Shown here: one piece after another, positions 35,085 through 47,930 of the stretch
Layout: every line of letters begins with the position of its first letter
Numbering within the stretch: position 1 is the stretch's first letter
Assembly: GCA_933228895.1 (NCBI GenBank)
Contig: OW121851.1
Coordinates: forward strand, 133,223,624-133,287,623
Direction of reading: 5' to 3'
DNA: 64,000 nt
From: Platycnemis pennipes
Lineage: Eukaryota; Arthropoda; Insecta; Odonata; Platycnemididae
The notes under the pieces: model-generated
Database searches by the model: none
Seen by the model: only the letters and a program-made list of their open reading frames with translations
Told to the model about the DNA's origin: nothing
Position numbers and translations under genes: made by a program

Positions 35085-35828
35085 GCTTGGAGGGAAATAT
35101 GCGGTCGAGCCAAGAGAAAGCTAGGATTTATTAAATGGGAGTACTTGGGAAATGTGACGAGAAGGCAAAAGAGCGATGTTACATTTCACAAGTCAGGCCC
35201 CACTTAGAAAATGTATCCAGTTCATGGGATCTGAATGAATTATGTTCGATCAGAGAGAGAGACAGTGTGAAGCGTAGATCAGCTAAATTTGTTAACTGGT
35301 TACACGATGCGCTTAGTAGTGTATCAGAATTAATAGAAGAAGTAGTTGGGAATCATTATCAGATAATAGTTTAAAGTACAGATTATATCTCCTGTAGAAA
35401 TTGAAATCGAATAGCTTTACTGAAGATGTTAGGTATATATTACAAACATCAAAGTATTATGATAGATTAGACCAGATAAATAAGATTAGAGGGATATATT
35501 GTCGTATTGATAGATTCATAATGTCATTTTACCACGTTCTATAAGAGAACACAAGAGCAGCATAGCGAACGGAATGGTAGGGGAAATATTTTTGAGTACC
35601 TAGTGTGTAGTCCATTATTCCATTAAACATTAAGTATGTATTAACAACCAATCCTTCTATTACTATGTAGAATCTAACCATTTAGCTGCATGTGACCTTA
35701 TTATGAAGCATGCTTACATGTAGTAGCTTCTTTTCATGTCAATAGTGCATGTTTGGTGATCTTCACCCCCTGCCACACCCTCGTGGTATCTTGCAGGGTT
35801 TTACATAGATGTAGATATAGATGAAGTA
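35085..35828 (+). mobile_element. L2-like LINE fragment, subfamily A, with 3' module
   Basis: Carboxyl RT region (REICGRAKRKL-like, GVLGKCDEKAKERCYISQVR, FVNWLHDALSSVSELIEE) with stops. The 3' end is CTTCACCCCCTGCCACACCC..CTTGCAGGGTTTTACATAG and GATGTAGATATAGATG. Confidence 0.88.
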
Positions 35829-35892
35829 ACCTCGGCATCTTTGGCGCCATGCTGAGCTCACATAGACGCCCAGAACTCCATACGTCAGCCCA

Positions 35893-36842
35893 AACGATAA
35901 AGAATATTTAAATGATGACCTTCAAGCAATTGAAAATTGGTGCTAAACATGGGAGTTAGAATTAAATTTTTAAAAATGTCTAGCAAATGAATTTTTAGAA
36001 AAACAATAGCTCTCCTCCTAGCACTACAAATAAGTAATAATGATATAACAAACGTGGAATCCATTAAATATCTTGGAATAAGACTGACACATGCTCTTTC
36101 CTGGGGTAAACACATACGTGAAATAATGGGTCAAGCGAATCGTAAACTGGGATTCATCAAAAGAGTATTGGGTAAATGTGACGGACACGTACGAGAAATG
36201 AGCTACTTTTCCCTTGTTAAACCTCATTTGGAATATGCTGCCAGTGTATGGGATCCCTACAAATCGGTCTAAATACTGAACTTGAACGTGTGCAGCGAAG
36301 ACTGGCAAGATTTGTAAAGGTACGGTACAATAACCTTATTAGCGTAACCAGTCCATAAAAAGAATTAAATTGAGAATCATTGTCAGATCGCAGGTTGAAA
36401 TTTAGACTTAATCTCTTAAACAACTTCCAAGACCGTGTTTTCCGTGATAATGTCAAAAATATTTTGCGAACCCCAACTTACTACGGTAGACTAGCCCATA
36501 ATCACAAAATTAGATATTCAAATTCACATTGGATTCAAAATGTCCTTTTTTCCTCGTACAATTAGGGATATGAATAACGGTAAATGTGTCCAATACGAGT
36601 GTAGAAATGGATAACATTGGTAGCTGCATGTTGGTACAAGAACTGGAAGCTAACCCAACTAACAGCATGAAATTGCATGTTTGATTTGCTATTTTCATCT
36701 TTTTTTAAATAGTGAAGTTTAGACCAATATATAAATACTAATCCTTTTTAATGCATGATATGTAGGTTTGGTGAGAATTCACCCCCTGCCACACACCTTT
36801 ATGGTGGTTTGCAGGGTATTATGTAGATGTAGATAGAATGTA
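35893..36842 (+). mobile_element. L2-like LINE fragment, subfamily B, with 3' module
   Basis: Encodes YLNDDLQAIENWC, VESIKYLGIRLTHALSWGKH, YFSLVKPHLEYAASVWDPYK and DRRLKFRLNLLNNFQD with frame breaks, then the subfamily B 3' UTR and module ending TATGTAGATGTAGATAG. Confidence 0.9.
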
Positions 36843-37112
36843 GATACGTCACTGGCACGAGTGGGACGACCTTGATTCCTCTTAGTCCTCCTCGTCTCCC
36901 CTGCCCATTGTTCAACGTGGCCGATGCGACAACATTCCTTCCACGTTGCAGCCACGTCATTGTACCACCTGCCAATTGACGTAACCTCTCGCGTCGGCGA
37001 TCTCGGGCAAATTCCGAATGGCATTTTCAATTCCTCACTCATACACATAGCACGAGAGCAGCAGATCACTTGAGCCCATGATTATCTCCGTCCGGCGGAG
37101 AACACGTAAACA
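36843..37112. other. Spacer between L2-like copies
   Basis: About 270 bp of moderately GC-rich DNA with no repeat partner noticed. Confidence 0.35.
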
Positions 37113-37835
37113 TGCGGCCAGGCAAAGAGAAAGCAAAAGAGTTTATTAAAGGATTACTATAGGGAAATGTGACGAGAAAACAAAAGAGCGATGTTAATTT
37201 TCACTAGTTAGGCCCTACTTAGAATATGCAGTCAGTATATGGGATCCGAATGAATTAGATTTGATCAGTGTGAAGCGTAGAGCAGCGAGGTTTGCTAAAA
37301 GGTGTCACGATAGGTTAAAAACGTTATCAAAAAAAGAATAATTACGTTGGGAATCGTGTACGAATCAAATCGTAGGTTGAAATAACGGTTAAAAATTATG
37401 CAAAAATTTACAAAAGATAAGACATGAAGATGTTAGATATATATTAAGAAATCTCTGCGCATTATGCAGGATTTGATAAAATATTTAACATTAGGGAGAT
37501 GGATTGACGTACTGATTGATTTAGAATGTCATTTTCACGCGTAACATAAGAGCAGCTAGCAGATGGATAGGTAGACACATCCGGAAATATGCGGCCGAGC
37601 GAAGAGAAAGCTAAGAATTATAAAAATAGTACTTGGGAAATGTGATGAGAAGACATAAGAACGATGTTACTTTTCACTAGTTGGACCCCACCTTGAGTAT
37701 GTAGCCAGTGTATGGGATCCGAATGAATTAGGTTTAATCAGAGAACTAGACAGTGTGCAGCGTAGAGCAGCTGGGTTAGTTAAAAGGTGTTACGATATGG
37801 TTGAGTAGTGTTTCAGAATTAATACAAGAATAGAT
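37113..37835 (+). mobile_element. Two tandem L2-like fragments, subfamily A
   Basis: Two 5' starts at the same coding region (GCGGCCAGGCAAAGAG at about 37115 and GCGGCCGAGCGAAGAGAAAG at about 37591) show two fragments in series. The first runs to about 37570 and the second to about 37835. Both are riddled with stops and lack the 3' module. Confidence 0.75.
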
Positions 37836-37844
37836 AGTAGAACA

Positions 37845-38340
37845 TGACTACATAGTAAGACCAGTCTATTAAATGAAATAAAATAAGACATTGTCAGATC
37901 GCACGTTGAAATGTAGACTTAAATATCTCAAATAAATTACAAGATAATATTTTCACTTATGACGTTGAAAATATTTTGCGAACCCCAACTTACTATGGTG
38001 GACTGGACCAATCACAAAATTAGAGTAATTGATTGCCGAACTGACAGATCCGAAATGTCTTTTTTTCCTCGTACAATTAGGGACATGAATAGCGGTAAAT
38101 TTATCCAACACGAGCGTAACAATGGATAGCATAATTATAAGGAATTTAAGCTAACCCAACTAACGGCATGTTTTTGCATGCTTGCTTTGCTATTTTTATC
38201 TTTTTTAAATCGTGAAGTTTTGGCTAGTATATTTTTACTAATCCTTTTTTATGCATGATATGGAGTGCATGTTTGGTGAGAATTCACCCTCTGCCACACA
38301 CCTTTGTGGTGGCTTGCAGGGTATTATGTAGATGTAGAAC
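37845..38340 (+). mobile_element. L2-like LINE fragment, subfamily B, with 3' module
   Basis: Starts at GACCAGTCTATTAAATG and ends with CACCCTCTGCCACACACC..GGCTTGCAGGGTATTATGTAG. The coding text is decayed. Confidence 0.85.
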
Positions 38341-38369
38341 GCGACTCATATCAAATATTAATCCGGGAA

Positions 38370-39010
38370 ATAATCTTAACATTAATCTGGGAAAATTTAA
38401 GGAGGGACATTTCATTAATGACCTTAATCATATATTGCTGGCTCCGAATAATTATGATAGGCTCGATGATTCTAATAAAATTAAGGAGAAAGATTGCAGG
38501 ACGAACAGGTTTAAAATGTCATTTTTTCCACGTGCGATTCGAGATCAGAACGTTAGACATCGCGTAAATCGGTAATAAGTATAGAGGTAATATTCAGAGT
38601 AGGTCGATAGTATTTTTTTATTTCCTGCATGTTCAAATCAATGTGTGACTCGCATGCATTGCTTTTTTTGCATGCATGAGTATCTATTAAATTGGTGTCG
38701 GATTTCAAGTCATGCATGGTATTCGTGGGTGTGTCTTGCATGATTGGGGTTTGGTAGTTTTTTCTTTTTTTCTTCTATTAAATTTAAAGATGTGGTGTTT
38801 GTTTTGTGTTGTTCATTTTTGTTTGTTGTGTCAGTGTTCCTGCTGTGGATGCACCCCCTACCACACATCCTCGAGGTGGCTTGCAGGGTATGTCGTAGAT
38901 ATAGATATAATCCAAGAAGTAGTAGCATTTTAGCTTTTAGTTGCATGTCAGTAGCGCATGTTTAATGATCTTCACCCCCTACCCTCGCGGTGTCTCGTAG
39001 GATATTGCTT
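38370..39010 (+). mobile_element. L2-like fragments with two 3' ends
   Basis: The first piece codes for ENLRRDISLMTLI-type text in a broken frame plus MSFFPRAIRDQN. It ends with a divergent module at about 38850-38915 (CACCCCCTACCACACATCCT..TATGTCGTAGATATAG). A second, 3'-end-only piece follows at 38932-39010. Confidence 0.75.
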
Positions 39011-39685
39011 GTGCTTACCCGGCGTGTCTTCTGAGTGAATTCTTCCCGGGCCTTCACCCGGACTAGCCTCTTTCCTACTCCGCCAGGGGTCGGGCCCAGA
39101 GTTGAGGTCTTTACGCAAAGTCAACATCAGGATTGACAACTGTGATAAAATGGCTGCTCGCACTGGAAGCTGCCCACAGGAATATCAACGTGAAACCTGC
39201 CTCTCTCCACATGATAAATGTATTGCTCGCAAACACCACGGGTAAACGTGTCGGCAAAAACATTAGAAAATAACCCTCGGGCATGCTGCGATAAATCGAA
39301 TCTCTCTCAGGGGAAAATTATCACACTCACGCCAAAGAACAGGTTTTGAACGGAGGCATTCGTAGAGTCGACTGGAATCAGGAAGAGCCTGGGTTGGGTC
39401 CTGGGTGACAAAGTGTGGCACCTCGATATTAGGATGAAAACACCTTCTTCTCCACCGCGTACTTCACGATAATTTATCACTTTATCACTAACTATGCGTT
39501 AAGGCCGCATCACACCAGCTGTTGCCGATTACAGTTTTCCAGTCGACCAATCAGAGCCAACAAGTTCTCAACGGTGAGACAGGACCGTGTCTATTTCCAG
39601 CAGTGGCCAATAGGAGCTCGTCTTGGGGTCACGTGATGTTTGTCTCATTTGCGATACTTAGATTGTTACCATTTCAACTGCTGCA
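39011..39685. other. Unassigned GC-richer segment
   Basis: Balanced-composition DNA of about 670 bp between L2-like blocks. No coding frame with known motifs and no repeat partner in the window. Confidence 0.4.
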
Positions 39686-40165
39686 TACATCTACATAATA
39701 CCTTGCAAGCCACCATAAAGGTGTGTGGCAGGGGATGAATTCTCACCAAACATACACTACACATCATGCATAAAATAGGATTAATATTAATATATTAGTC
39801 TAAATGTCACTATTTAAAAAGATAAAAATAGCAAACTAAGCATGCAAAAACGTGCTGTTAGTTGGGTTACCTTCAAGTCCTTATACCAACATGCAACTAC
39901 CTATGCAATGGATTGATTCACTCGTATTGGACATATTTACCGTTATTCATATCCCTAATTGTACGAGGAAAAAAGGACATTTAGAATCAGTCAGTTCGGC
40001 AATCAATTTCTCTAATTTTGTAATCATGGTTCAGTCTACCATAGTAAGTTGGGGTTCGCAAAATATTTTTAACATCATCACTGAAAATATTATCTTGGAA
40101 TTTATTTAAGAGATTAATTCTATATTTGAACTTGGGATCTGACAATGATTCCCATATTAATTCAT
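39686..40165 (-). mobile_element. L2-like LINE fragment, subfamily B, with 3' module
   Basis: Begins on the + strand ACATCTACATAATACCTTGC..GTGTGTGGCAGGGG, then the subfamily B UTR and coding end (reverse of REIDCRTD, LRTPTYYGRLN). Confidence 0.88.
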
Positions 40166-40242
40166 TTAATAGACAAAACCCAAAAAATATTTATAATATA
40201 ATTAAAACAGCATTTAACTCTCTTGCATCACCTTTTTTTGTG

Positions 40243-40470
40243 AAGGATTTCGCCCTCCGTAAGTACGATGCAATTCGCTCCTCTCCGTTACTCACCCCTC
40301 CCCCACTGATTCGTGACAATTTTTCCATCTCATCATTGACGCAGCCGTGACGCAGGGGACCGCTCCATAACTTATGAAAACGAATATAGTTGGAAGTGTA
40401 CTACATCTACATAATACCCAGCAAGTCACCATAAAGGCGTGTGGCAGGGGTTGGATTCACACCCTACTTA
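40243..40470. repeat. Left arm of large inverted repeat
   Basis: This segment is the reverse complement of about 42270-42495. Shared text includes CAATTCGCTCCTCTCC, GTTACTCACCCCTCCCCCAC, GGGGACCGCTCCATAACTTA and AGTTGGAAGTGTAC. It continues into an L2-like 3' module with the unusual words AAGTCACCATAAAGGCGTG in both arms. Confidence 0.88.
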
Positions 40471-41451
40471 ACCATGAACAGTAATCGGCAACAAGGATGA
40501 AGGAAAAGCTGCTTGCAATGTATAAGAATTTCAGAACTTGACAATGGCAAGCAACAGATTATGCAACAATGCTTCACGGATGTGTCAGATGCTCTTTTCT
40601 GGCATACATCTCCCTGCTATGTTTAAATGGGTCACAAATAATACCTACAATCAATAGTGAATGTTAAAAATTATATTATGAAGGATGTAACCCTAAGACA
40701 AATAAATTCGCTGGTTTTTCAAGGAACGGGAGGTTTCAATTCGAGGGTCCTCAACCAAACATTGATCTCGTAATGCGAGCTCTAACCATGGAAATAAGTA
40801 ATTATATGTCAAATAAGATTTTTTTATCGACCGTAGTGACCTGAGGAAGGCTTTGGAGTGGACAGTTGAGGGCAATATGTCACGCTAAAATGAATTTACA
40901 GCTTAAAAGTTTTAAGCCGAATGATTTAACGCAAGAAAGACGCTTCAATTTATGCTCCAAACATTTGTGATAAGGCCTTTAGGCATGGTGAGAGATTCGC
41001 GGCTGACTGCCGTGCACTAAATCACTGTATGGTTGAATCACTCAGTGATTCAACCCTAAGGTTGGTTTTGATAGGTGAGAGTAGAGCTCACCCGCTCACC
41101 CAGCCTGGCCCCCCCTACCCTGAATGTGTGAATTTCACACATTGTTCCTTTGACAATGATCACTTCTATTGTCTATATCACGCTGTAAATTGTGTTCAAT
41201 ATTGTGTTCACTTTGACAGCAGAAAATCAAATCGCGAGGATTTAGATGGCTCCAGAAAGGCTCTTTGACCCCGGGACCCTCCGGTCAGTAGCTCAGTGCT
41301 CTACCCACTAGGCCACCACGACCCCCCTTCTTTACAAGAGATGAAGTAAACTGAACATTCTCTCTCGCCGTTCCCTTAATTCCTAATGAGGTAGGTGAAG
41401 TGCGCGGGTACACTTAGCTTACAAAAGCTAATCAGTAACGAGAAATTAGCT
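40471..41451. other. Interior of large inverted repeat
   Basis: No coding frame recognised. At about 41277-41332 there is a - strand tRNA-like head: reverse-complement GGTGGCCTAGTGGGTAGAGC (A box) followed by GGTCCCGGGGTCAAAG. Confidence 0.4.
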
Positions 41452-42345
41452 ACTTTTCCCTTGTTAGACCTCATTTGGAATACGATGCTGATACATGGGA
41501 TCCTTACGAAATAGGCCTAAAAAATGAACTTGAACGTGTGCAGCGAAGATCGGCAAAATTTGAAAAGGGACGTTATGAACGTTATTAGCGTTACAAATCT
41601 GTAAGATGAACTAAAATGAGAGTCATTGTCAGACCCTAGGTTGAACTTTACACTTAATTTCTTAAATAAATTCCTAGAAATATATTTTCACTGATGAATT
41701 TAAAAATATTTTGCGAACTCCAACATACTATGGTAGACTGGACCAGGGTCATAAGTTTAGAGAAATTGATTGCCGACTTGGCAGATTCAAAATGTCCTTC
41801 TTTCCTCGTACAATTAGGGATATGAATAACGGTAAATATATCCAATAGTATAAATACGAGAGTAGCAATGATTAGCTAGGCTTAGGTAGTTGCATGTTTG
41901 TATAAGTACTTTAAGCTAATCCGACTATCAGCATGTCATTGCATGCTTGCTCTGCAATTTATTATGTTTTGAATTGTAAAGTTTAGACTTTAATATACGT
42001 ACCATGCTAGATTGATGCAGAACTGACCGATTCAAAATATCCTTCATTCCTCGTACAAATAAGGAATATGAATATCGGTAAATATGTTCAATAGAATAAA
42101 TAAAAGTGTATCATTGGATAGCACAGGTGGTTGCATGTTGGTATAAGGCTAAACCGGCTAAACCAATTAGCAGCATGTTTTGGCTAGCTTTCTTGGCGAT
42201 TTTTATATTTTTTTAATTGTGAAGTATAGACTAGAATATAATTAATAATCCTTTTCACGCATGCTATATGATGCACGTTGGGTGTGAATTTACCCCCTGC
42301 CACACGCCTTTATGGTGACTTACGGGATATTATGTAGATGTAGTA
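41452..42345 (+). mobile_element. Two L2-like fragments, subfamily B, with 3' module
   Basis: The first piece runs from CCTCATTTGGAATACGATGC through the coding end and UTR to about 41995. At about 42000 a second copy restarts in the GAACTGACCGATTC region and runs through the module (TACCCCCTGCCACACGCCTT) and the TATGTAGATGTAG tail. Confidence 0.85.
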
Positions 42346-42495
42346 GGTACACTTCCAACTCTTTTCGCTCTCATAAGTTATGGAGCGGTCCCCTGCGTCG
42401 ACGGCTGCGTCAATGATGAGATCACGGAAAAATTGTCACGTATCAGTGGGGGAGGGGTGAGTAACGGAGAGGAGCGAATTGATCGTATGTACGAG
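42270..42495. repeat. Right arm of large inverted repeat
   Basis: Reverse complement of 40243-40470, see that entry. The arm covers the L2-like 3' end on its left and unique-looking sequence on its right. Confidence 0.88.
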
Positions 42496-42854
42496 GGGCG
42501 AAATTAGGGCCCCAAAGGCCAATCACGCCACAGGAACCCTACGGCAAATCCCTCGCGGCCGATCCCTGGATTCCTCGGGTACTTCTATGGTATCCGGGGA
42601 GGAGGAGAGGGTTCCCTCTCACGTGTCGGGATCCCTTACACTCCCCGAGAGACAATTCGACTCGCCGCAAGCAGTTGTAAGTTCCCTGGGATGCACAGGC
42701 GGGGATCAAGGTTTTAGGCTATTTCACGTCTCCACTTCAATGCTAGGGGTTTGAATAAACGAATCTTATTGCACAATCTGTACCGTATGGTCGTGATTGA
42801 AAATGCATTGCATACGTTGTCGCCACGCTCCCTTAGTAAATTTTGAATCAAAAT
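42496..42854. other. Unassigned segment
   Basis: GC-richer DNA with a 91-codon open frame on the + strand (42479-42754) that shows no recognisable motif. Probably noncoding. Confidence 0.35.
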
Positions 42855-43020
42855 CCACGCAATACCCTGCAAGCTACCGCGAGGGTGTGTAGCAGGGGGT
42901 GAAGATCACCCAACATGGACTATTAATATGCAACTAGGCTACTAGATGGAAACATGCTACATACTATAGTCACATGCCGCTAGATGGTTAGTTCCGATAG
43001 TAATAAGGATTTAGGTGCGA
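42855..43020 (-). mobile_element. L2-like 3' end
   Basis: Reads ATACCCTGCAAGCTACCGCG..GTAGCAGGGGGTGAAGATC then UTR text. The hairpin half GCTAC..GTAGC has paired changes compared with GCCAC..GTGGC in other copies. Confidence 0.82.
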
Positions 43021-43029
43021 TTTAGGTGT

Positions 43030-43900
43030 GATAGTTGGCAGCTAGAATTAAATTTGAAGAAACGCGCCATAATGAACTTTTGGAAAAAGAATAGCTCTCC
43101 CCGGAATAATTATTGCATAAAAAAAGAAAATATATAACGTAGAATCTGCTAAATACTTAGGCGTCACCACTCCATGTCATGGGGGAGAAACATCAGGGAA
43201 ATAACTAGTGTAGCAAACCGTACATTAGGATTCGTAAAATGGGTTCTAGGCAAAAGATAGAGTACGAGAAAGAACCTATTTTACACTTGTCAGGCCTCAT
43301 TTAGAATATGCCGCTAGTATATGGGATCCGTACGAGGAAGGATTATAAAAGAATTAGAGCGTGTGCAAAGGAGATCCGCTTGATTTGTTAATGGCAGTTA
43401 TGATAATTGTATAGGTGTTACGAGTTCAATAGAAGAACTAGGATGGGAATTACTATCAGAACGCAGGTTAAAATTTAGGTTAACCCTTTTAAGTAAATTC
43501 GAAACCGATTTGTTCACAGATGACGTTAGATATATATTAAGAACCCTTGCGTAATATGCTAGGTTTGATCAGATTAACAAGATTGGAGAGATAGATTGTC
43601 GTACCGATAGATTTAAAATGTCATTTTTCCCACGTACCATAAGAGAGAACAATAGGCAGCGTAGGAAAGGGATAGGTAGGTGAAATATAGTCAGAGTAGT
43701 CTGTAGTGCATGATGCATGTAATAACAACCAGTAATCCCTTTCTTATTATGTAAGTATTAACCATCTAGCTGCACGTGACCCTATTATCTATCAAGTTTC
43801 CATTAAATATCCTAGTTGCATGTCAACAGTTCACGTTTGGTGATCTTCACTCCCAGCCACACACCCTCGAGGTGGCTTGCAGGGTATTACGTAGATGTAG
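43030..43900 (+). mobile_element. L2-like LINE fragment, subfamily C, with 3' module
   Basis: Starts in QLELNLKKRAIMNFW-type coding text, then SAKYLGV, RPHLEYAASIWDPYE, IEELGWELLSERRLK, KIGEIDCRTDRFKMSFFPRT. There are several stops and frame changes. It ends in CCACACACCCTCGAGGTGG..TATTACGTAGATGTAG. Confidence 0.88.
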
Positions 43901-43904
43901 GTTT

Positions 43905-44345
43905 AATAAAGGGATTATTAGTTATAAGGGCCATATACCTAAAATTTTTTATCCTTATTTACCTACTATGCATTATTACCTACTATGGGTTAATAATGTT
44001 CATACATGCACTACAGACTACTCTAGCAATATTACCCCTACCTGTCACTTCGGAGGGTAAACGATCGCTTTGCTATGCTCCCTAATTCTGTTCTCTTATA
44101 GTACGGGGGAAAAATGACATTTTTAATCTATCAGTACGACCATCTATATCTCTAATCTTATTTATCCGATCAAATCTAGCATAATACGCAGGGGTTTTCA
44201 TATTCATTTAGCACCCTCAGTAAAACTATCCGTTTCAAATTTCTGCAGGAGATTTACTGTGCACTTTAACCTACGATCTGGTAGTGATTCCGAACCGAAT
44301 TCTTCTATCAATTCCGATGCACTACTAAACCTATCGTAACACCAA
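43905..44345 (-). mobile_element. L2-like LINE fragment, subfamily A/C
   Basis: On the + strand it runs from the 3' UTR (TAATAAAGGGATTATTAG) through TATAGTACGGGGGAAAAATG to the coding text near 44340. It lies tail to tail with the copy at 43030-43900, and the 3' module is absent. Confidence 0.82.
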
Positions 44346-45499
44346 TACACAACTGTTTAGCTTTTCAGTGTCAAGTAATCATGTTGGCCTTCTTATTAAA
44401 GAATTAACAACGCAACACAACACAACACAAGGGTATAGGGAGGTATTTACCCCGGCTTTTAACGTGAATACCATCTATTTTTTGACGCATACTCAAATTT
44501 TTACGACTCTGAGTCTTCAGCGAGAGCGGTTCCGAAATGCGAACATAGGACATTCACCCTCCGATAGAACGTTCAATAACACAGGAAATGAAAAATAAGG
44601 CAGCTGTACCCAAATAACCTCGAGAAATGGGTCACTTGCTTAGAATGGAAAGAGGATTAAGGGAGGAGAAGAACTGTTTTTGGCTAAACAGGCATTTGCC
44701 AAGACGAGAGCATTTTTTTGACGGAATCCTAGCTCTTAAGGAAGAAAAGCTTGATGATGAAGAGCTTGGGTATGGAGAGTGAGGATTGAACTGGGGAGTG
44801 ATGAAGAAAACATATGGGAGGATTTCGTGATTCGATCGTGGAGATGGAAAATTTTGGGGAAGGAGGATGAACAGTGAAGAGGTGGGGGAGAAAAGAAGAG
44901 TATCGGCAGACATTGTTGGAGGAATGGGCAGAGAAGGTAAGTAGGGTAATAATGTATCAGGTATTGGTGATTTATTGGTGATGGAACACTGATGGTCGTT
45001 ATCGAATGTAAAATGCTTGCTGGGTGCGCGAGTAAGAGTAAGGTAAAAAAGACAATTTGGATAATATAATGAGAGGTAGGAACGGAATATGCTGACACAA
45101 GAAAATAACAAGAACTGGGAAGGAGTCGAAAAATTCAATGCAAAGCAGGCAGTCAGTGTCCACCCTGTCAGTTTGAAGACTCACGATGATGCCACGTCAC
45201 ATATATACCTTCCATAGCAATGAAAATTAAGACCTTGGATCACAGAGGAGGCCTTAGACCTGATTTAGGAGAGAAGAAAACATAAAAATGCGGAAACTGA
45301 AGAAGGGCAACTCTGCAACCGATAAATAAGGAGTTAAATAAGACGTAAAGCGAGAAAAGCAAGAAAAATGTGGATGAAGGATATATGCAAAGATCTACAA
45401 AGCAACCTCGTACTTGGGAAGGAGGTAGCATGCAGGATGGTGAGGAACTACTTTAAGGAACGGAGCGCTAAGTCTAATGCCATAAGGGAGACTGAGCAA
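44346..45499. other. Unassigned intron segment
   Basis: No recognised element. There is a long - strand open frame at 44632-45138, rich in Ser, Leu and Pro, without known motifs. It arises from a purine-rich + strand and is most likely not a gene. Confidence 0.35.
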
Positions 45500-46140
45500 G
45501 GCAAGAATGGAGACACTTTGATTGGAACTAAGGATAAAGTGAATGATGGTTATAGAAAGAAAATATCTTCAAACACACTTGACAAAGTTAACTTATTATA
45601 CTCCTTCTTCCAAACAGTTTTTAACTCACCTTTAGGGGATTTAACTGCAGTCTTACGTGACCTCTTTAAGCTGCTGATACCAACAATTAATATTTCTTGT
45701 AATTATACAGAAAAGTTACTTAAAGAAGCCTCTCAAACAGCACCCCATAGACCCCCTGATCAAATTCCCTCCCGCATATATAGAGAGTTAACTTCACAAT
45801 ATATCCGTACCTGGAAACAACGTTTAATGAATTCCTGAACGAGAACGCTGCACCGATGGATTGGAAAACTGCCAACGTAACACCATAATTTAAAAGTGGA
45901 GATAGCCATCGAACTTACCAACCTCTATCTCATGCAAGATTGTGTAACATATAATTGTGAGTTCAGTCATGAGATACTTAGATAGGCAGGATTTATTGAC
46001 CAATGTTCAGCATGGCTTCCGGAAAAGCAGATCTTGTGAAACACAACGTGCACTCTTATCTCACGGTATTTTAGAAAATAATATTCCAGTGGATGCTATA
46101 TTTATCGAGTTCAAGAAAGCTTTTGACAAGGTCTCATAGA
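45500..46140 (+). mobile_element. L2-like LINE, early RT region (subfamily B)
   Basis: Encodes DKVNLLYSFFQTVFN, PTINISCNYTEKLLKE, DQIPSRIYRELTS, a broken DWKTANVTP, VQHGFRKSRSCETQ and VDAIFIEFKKAFDKVS, ending abruptly at about 46140. It covers RT parts upstream of what most other copies keep. Confidence 0.85.
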
Positions 46141-47930
46141 AAATTAGAAGAAAAATTAAAATCATACTAGCATACCTGCGGCCTGTTTTGCAAGCAGTCT
46201 CTGTCTGGTGTGCTCTTGAGGTGAACATTGTGTTCTAGTGTCAAATGAGCTTTTACAAAGTGTTTGGAAACTACTGATTACACATTACCAATAGGTGGCA
46301 GTAGTGCTTGTGCTCCAGGCAGGCAGTTACTGCTTCACTACTCAAAGTAGTCTTTGCATTTTTTTACACTTTTGTGCGCCAACTTTTCAAAAGCATTTCG
46401 TATGCAGAGACAAGGAAATGGCTACTTTATAAACATAGAAATGTATTTCACTCTAATTATCTTATATGTTTTTGCACATTATTCTAAACCTTATTTTAGG
46501 TATGTTTTAGGTATGTATTTTAGGTATGATACCGTATGTTGTCTCCCACCCCTCAAAAACCACGTTTTTTGCATTTTTCTCAGCACTACAAACTGCTAAT
46601 AATCCAAAACTACTACGAAATCATACGGGCAGAGAATCCACACTCAACACACCAAACCTTTCCCAACCTTTGAGCTTTCAGCTCAAAACTTGGGAGAGAA
46701 CAAAACGGGTACAGAATGACTGACTGACACAAAATTACACCCATGTTACACCCAAACCGATGCAAAGGTGGTTGTGATATTTTGATGGGATCGTCTGGGT
46801 GGTTCAAAAATAGAATTGGTCCTTTTAGCCTTTTCAAATATTTTAGCAGGTTTTAATATAGTAGATAGAATGGTTTTGACGTATTATTTGGTAAATATTG
46901 TACCCAAAGCGATGTACAGATGGGTGTAATATATTTCTGGAATCGTCTCGATAGATTTATTTTAGAGTTGGTTTTTTGAGCTTTTGGAAATATTTTAGGT
47001 GAAACACCTGCTTGTCGACTGTGTAAAATATAGGATGGAACCCAAACACCACAAAATATTTGGGGATCTGAGCAATATATTGGGTGACAATTTCAAACGT
47101 GGTGATTGCGTTCTAAAATTTCTTCATGAAGTGGATTTACTACCCAAAATTTAAGACGTATTGTAATATGCCCAATAGCTCTAAATGCAACTCTTTTTCC
47201 ATATGACCTATACAGAGTTGAGCCTATTGTGTCCACTCATAGTTTACACTATTTCTAAGTAATCTACATACTTAACAAGTATTGTTTTTTTCACACTTGT
47301 TTTTAATCTGCTTTATTACATGTGCGAAATTACTATCTTTTAGGTGGAGATATAAGTGAATGTTTTATTTTAAATTGATAAAAAAACGGAATGGTTTGGG
47401 TGTAGGACAGCCATTGTTAATTTAAAAATGTTGGGTGTATTTTCGAACTTTAGCAACGAAAATTAATTTGTAATAAACGTTTTATAGCCTTCTTTCAACT
47501 ATTAGAAAAGCACTTCAAAACGCCTAGCTTCAAACATTTTATACACAAGATCGGGGCCGGTAGGAAAAAATTGTTTTATTTCACTATCTGCACATCGAAA
47601 ACGTCAGTTAATATTTTTGTGCTTACAAAATTGAATGATGAAACTAATTACACTTTCTTCAAATTCTTCAATCCAATTTTTATCCCCTTACCAAAAACGT
47701 AAACACATTTACGAAGCAAGGGAAACAAATTTCCATAGCAACTGGATCCCCATGTAAAAAGATAGGGAAAACACCAATTTTTCTTTTGCATTCTTCTCTG
47801 CACCACTAACGGCTAAAAATCTAAAACTTCTACCAAATCATACAGACAGAGAATCCGCACTCAACGCACGAAACCTCACTCTTTTAGCCCAAAACCAAAA
47901 AAATGGTGGCTTGCACGGTATTATGTAGAT
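46141..47930. repeat. Unclassified repeat-bearing segment
   Basis: 46545-46665 (CAGAGAATCCACACTCAAC region) is related to 47800-47875 (CAGAGAATCCGCACTCAACG). A second internal duplication links about 46750-46800 and 46905-46955 (CGATG, ATCGTCT words). A short + strand L2-like module remnant lies at about 47903-47930 (GGTGGCTTGCACGGTATTAT). The class is unknown. Confidence 0.45.

Noticed and set aside
44632..45138. 168-codon - strand open frame
   Set aside because: Low-complexity Ser/Leu/Pro composition opposite a purine-rich strand, no known motif, and overlapping frames are also open.
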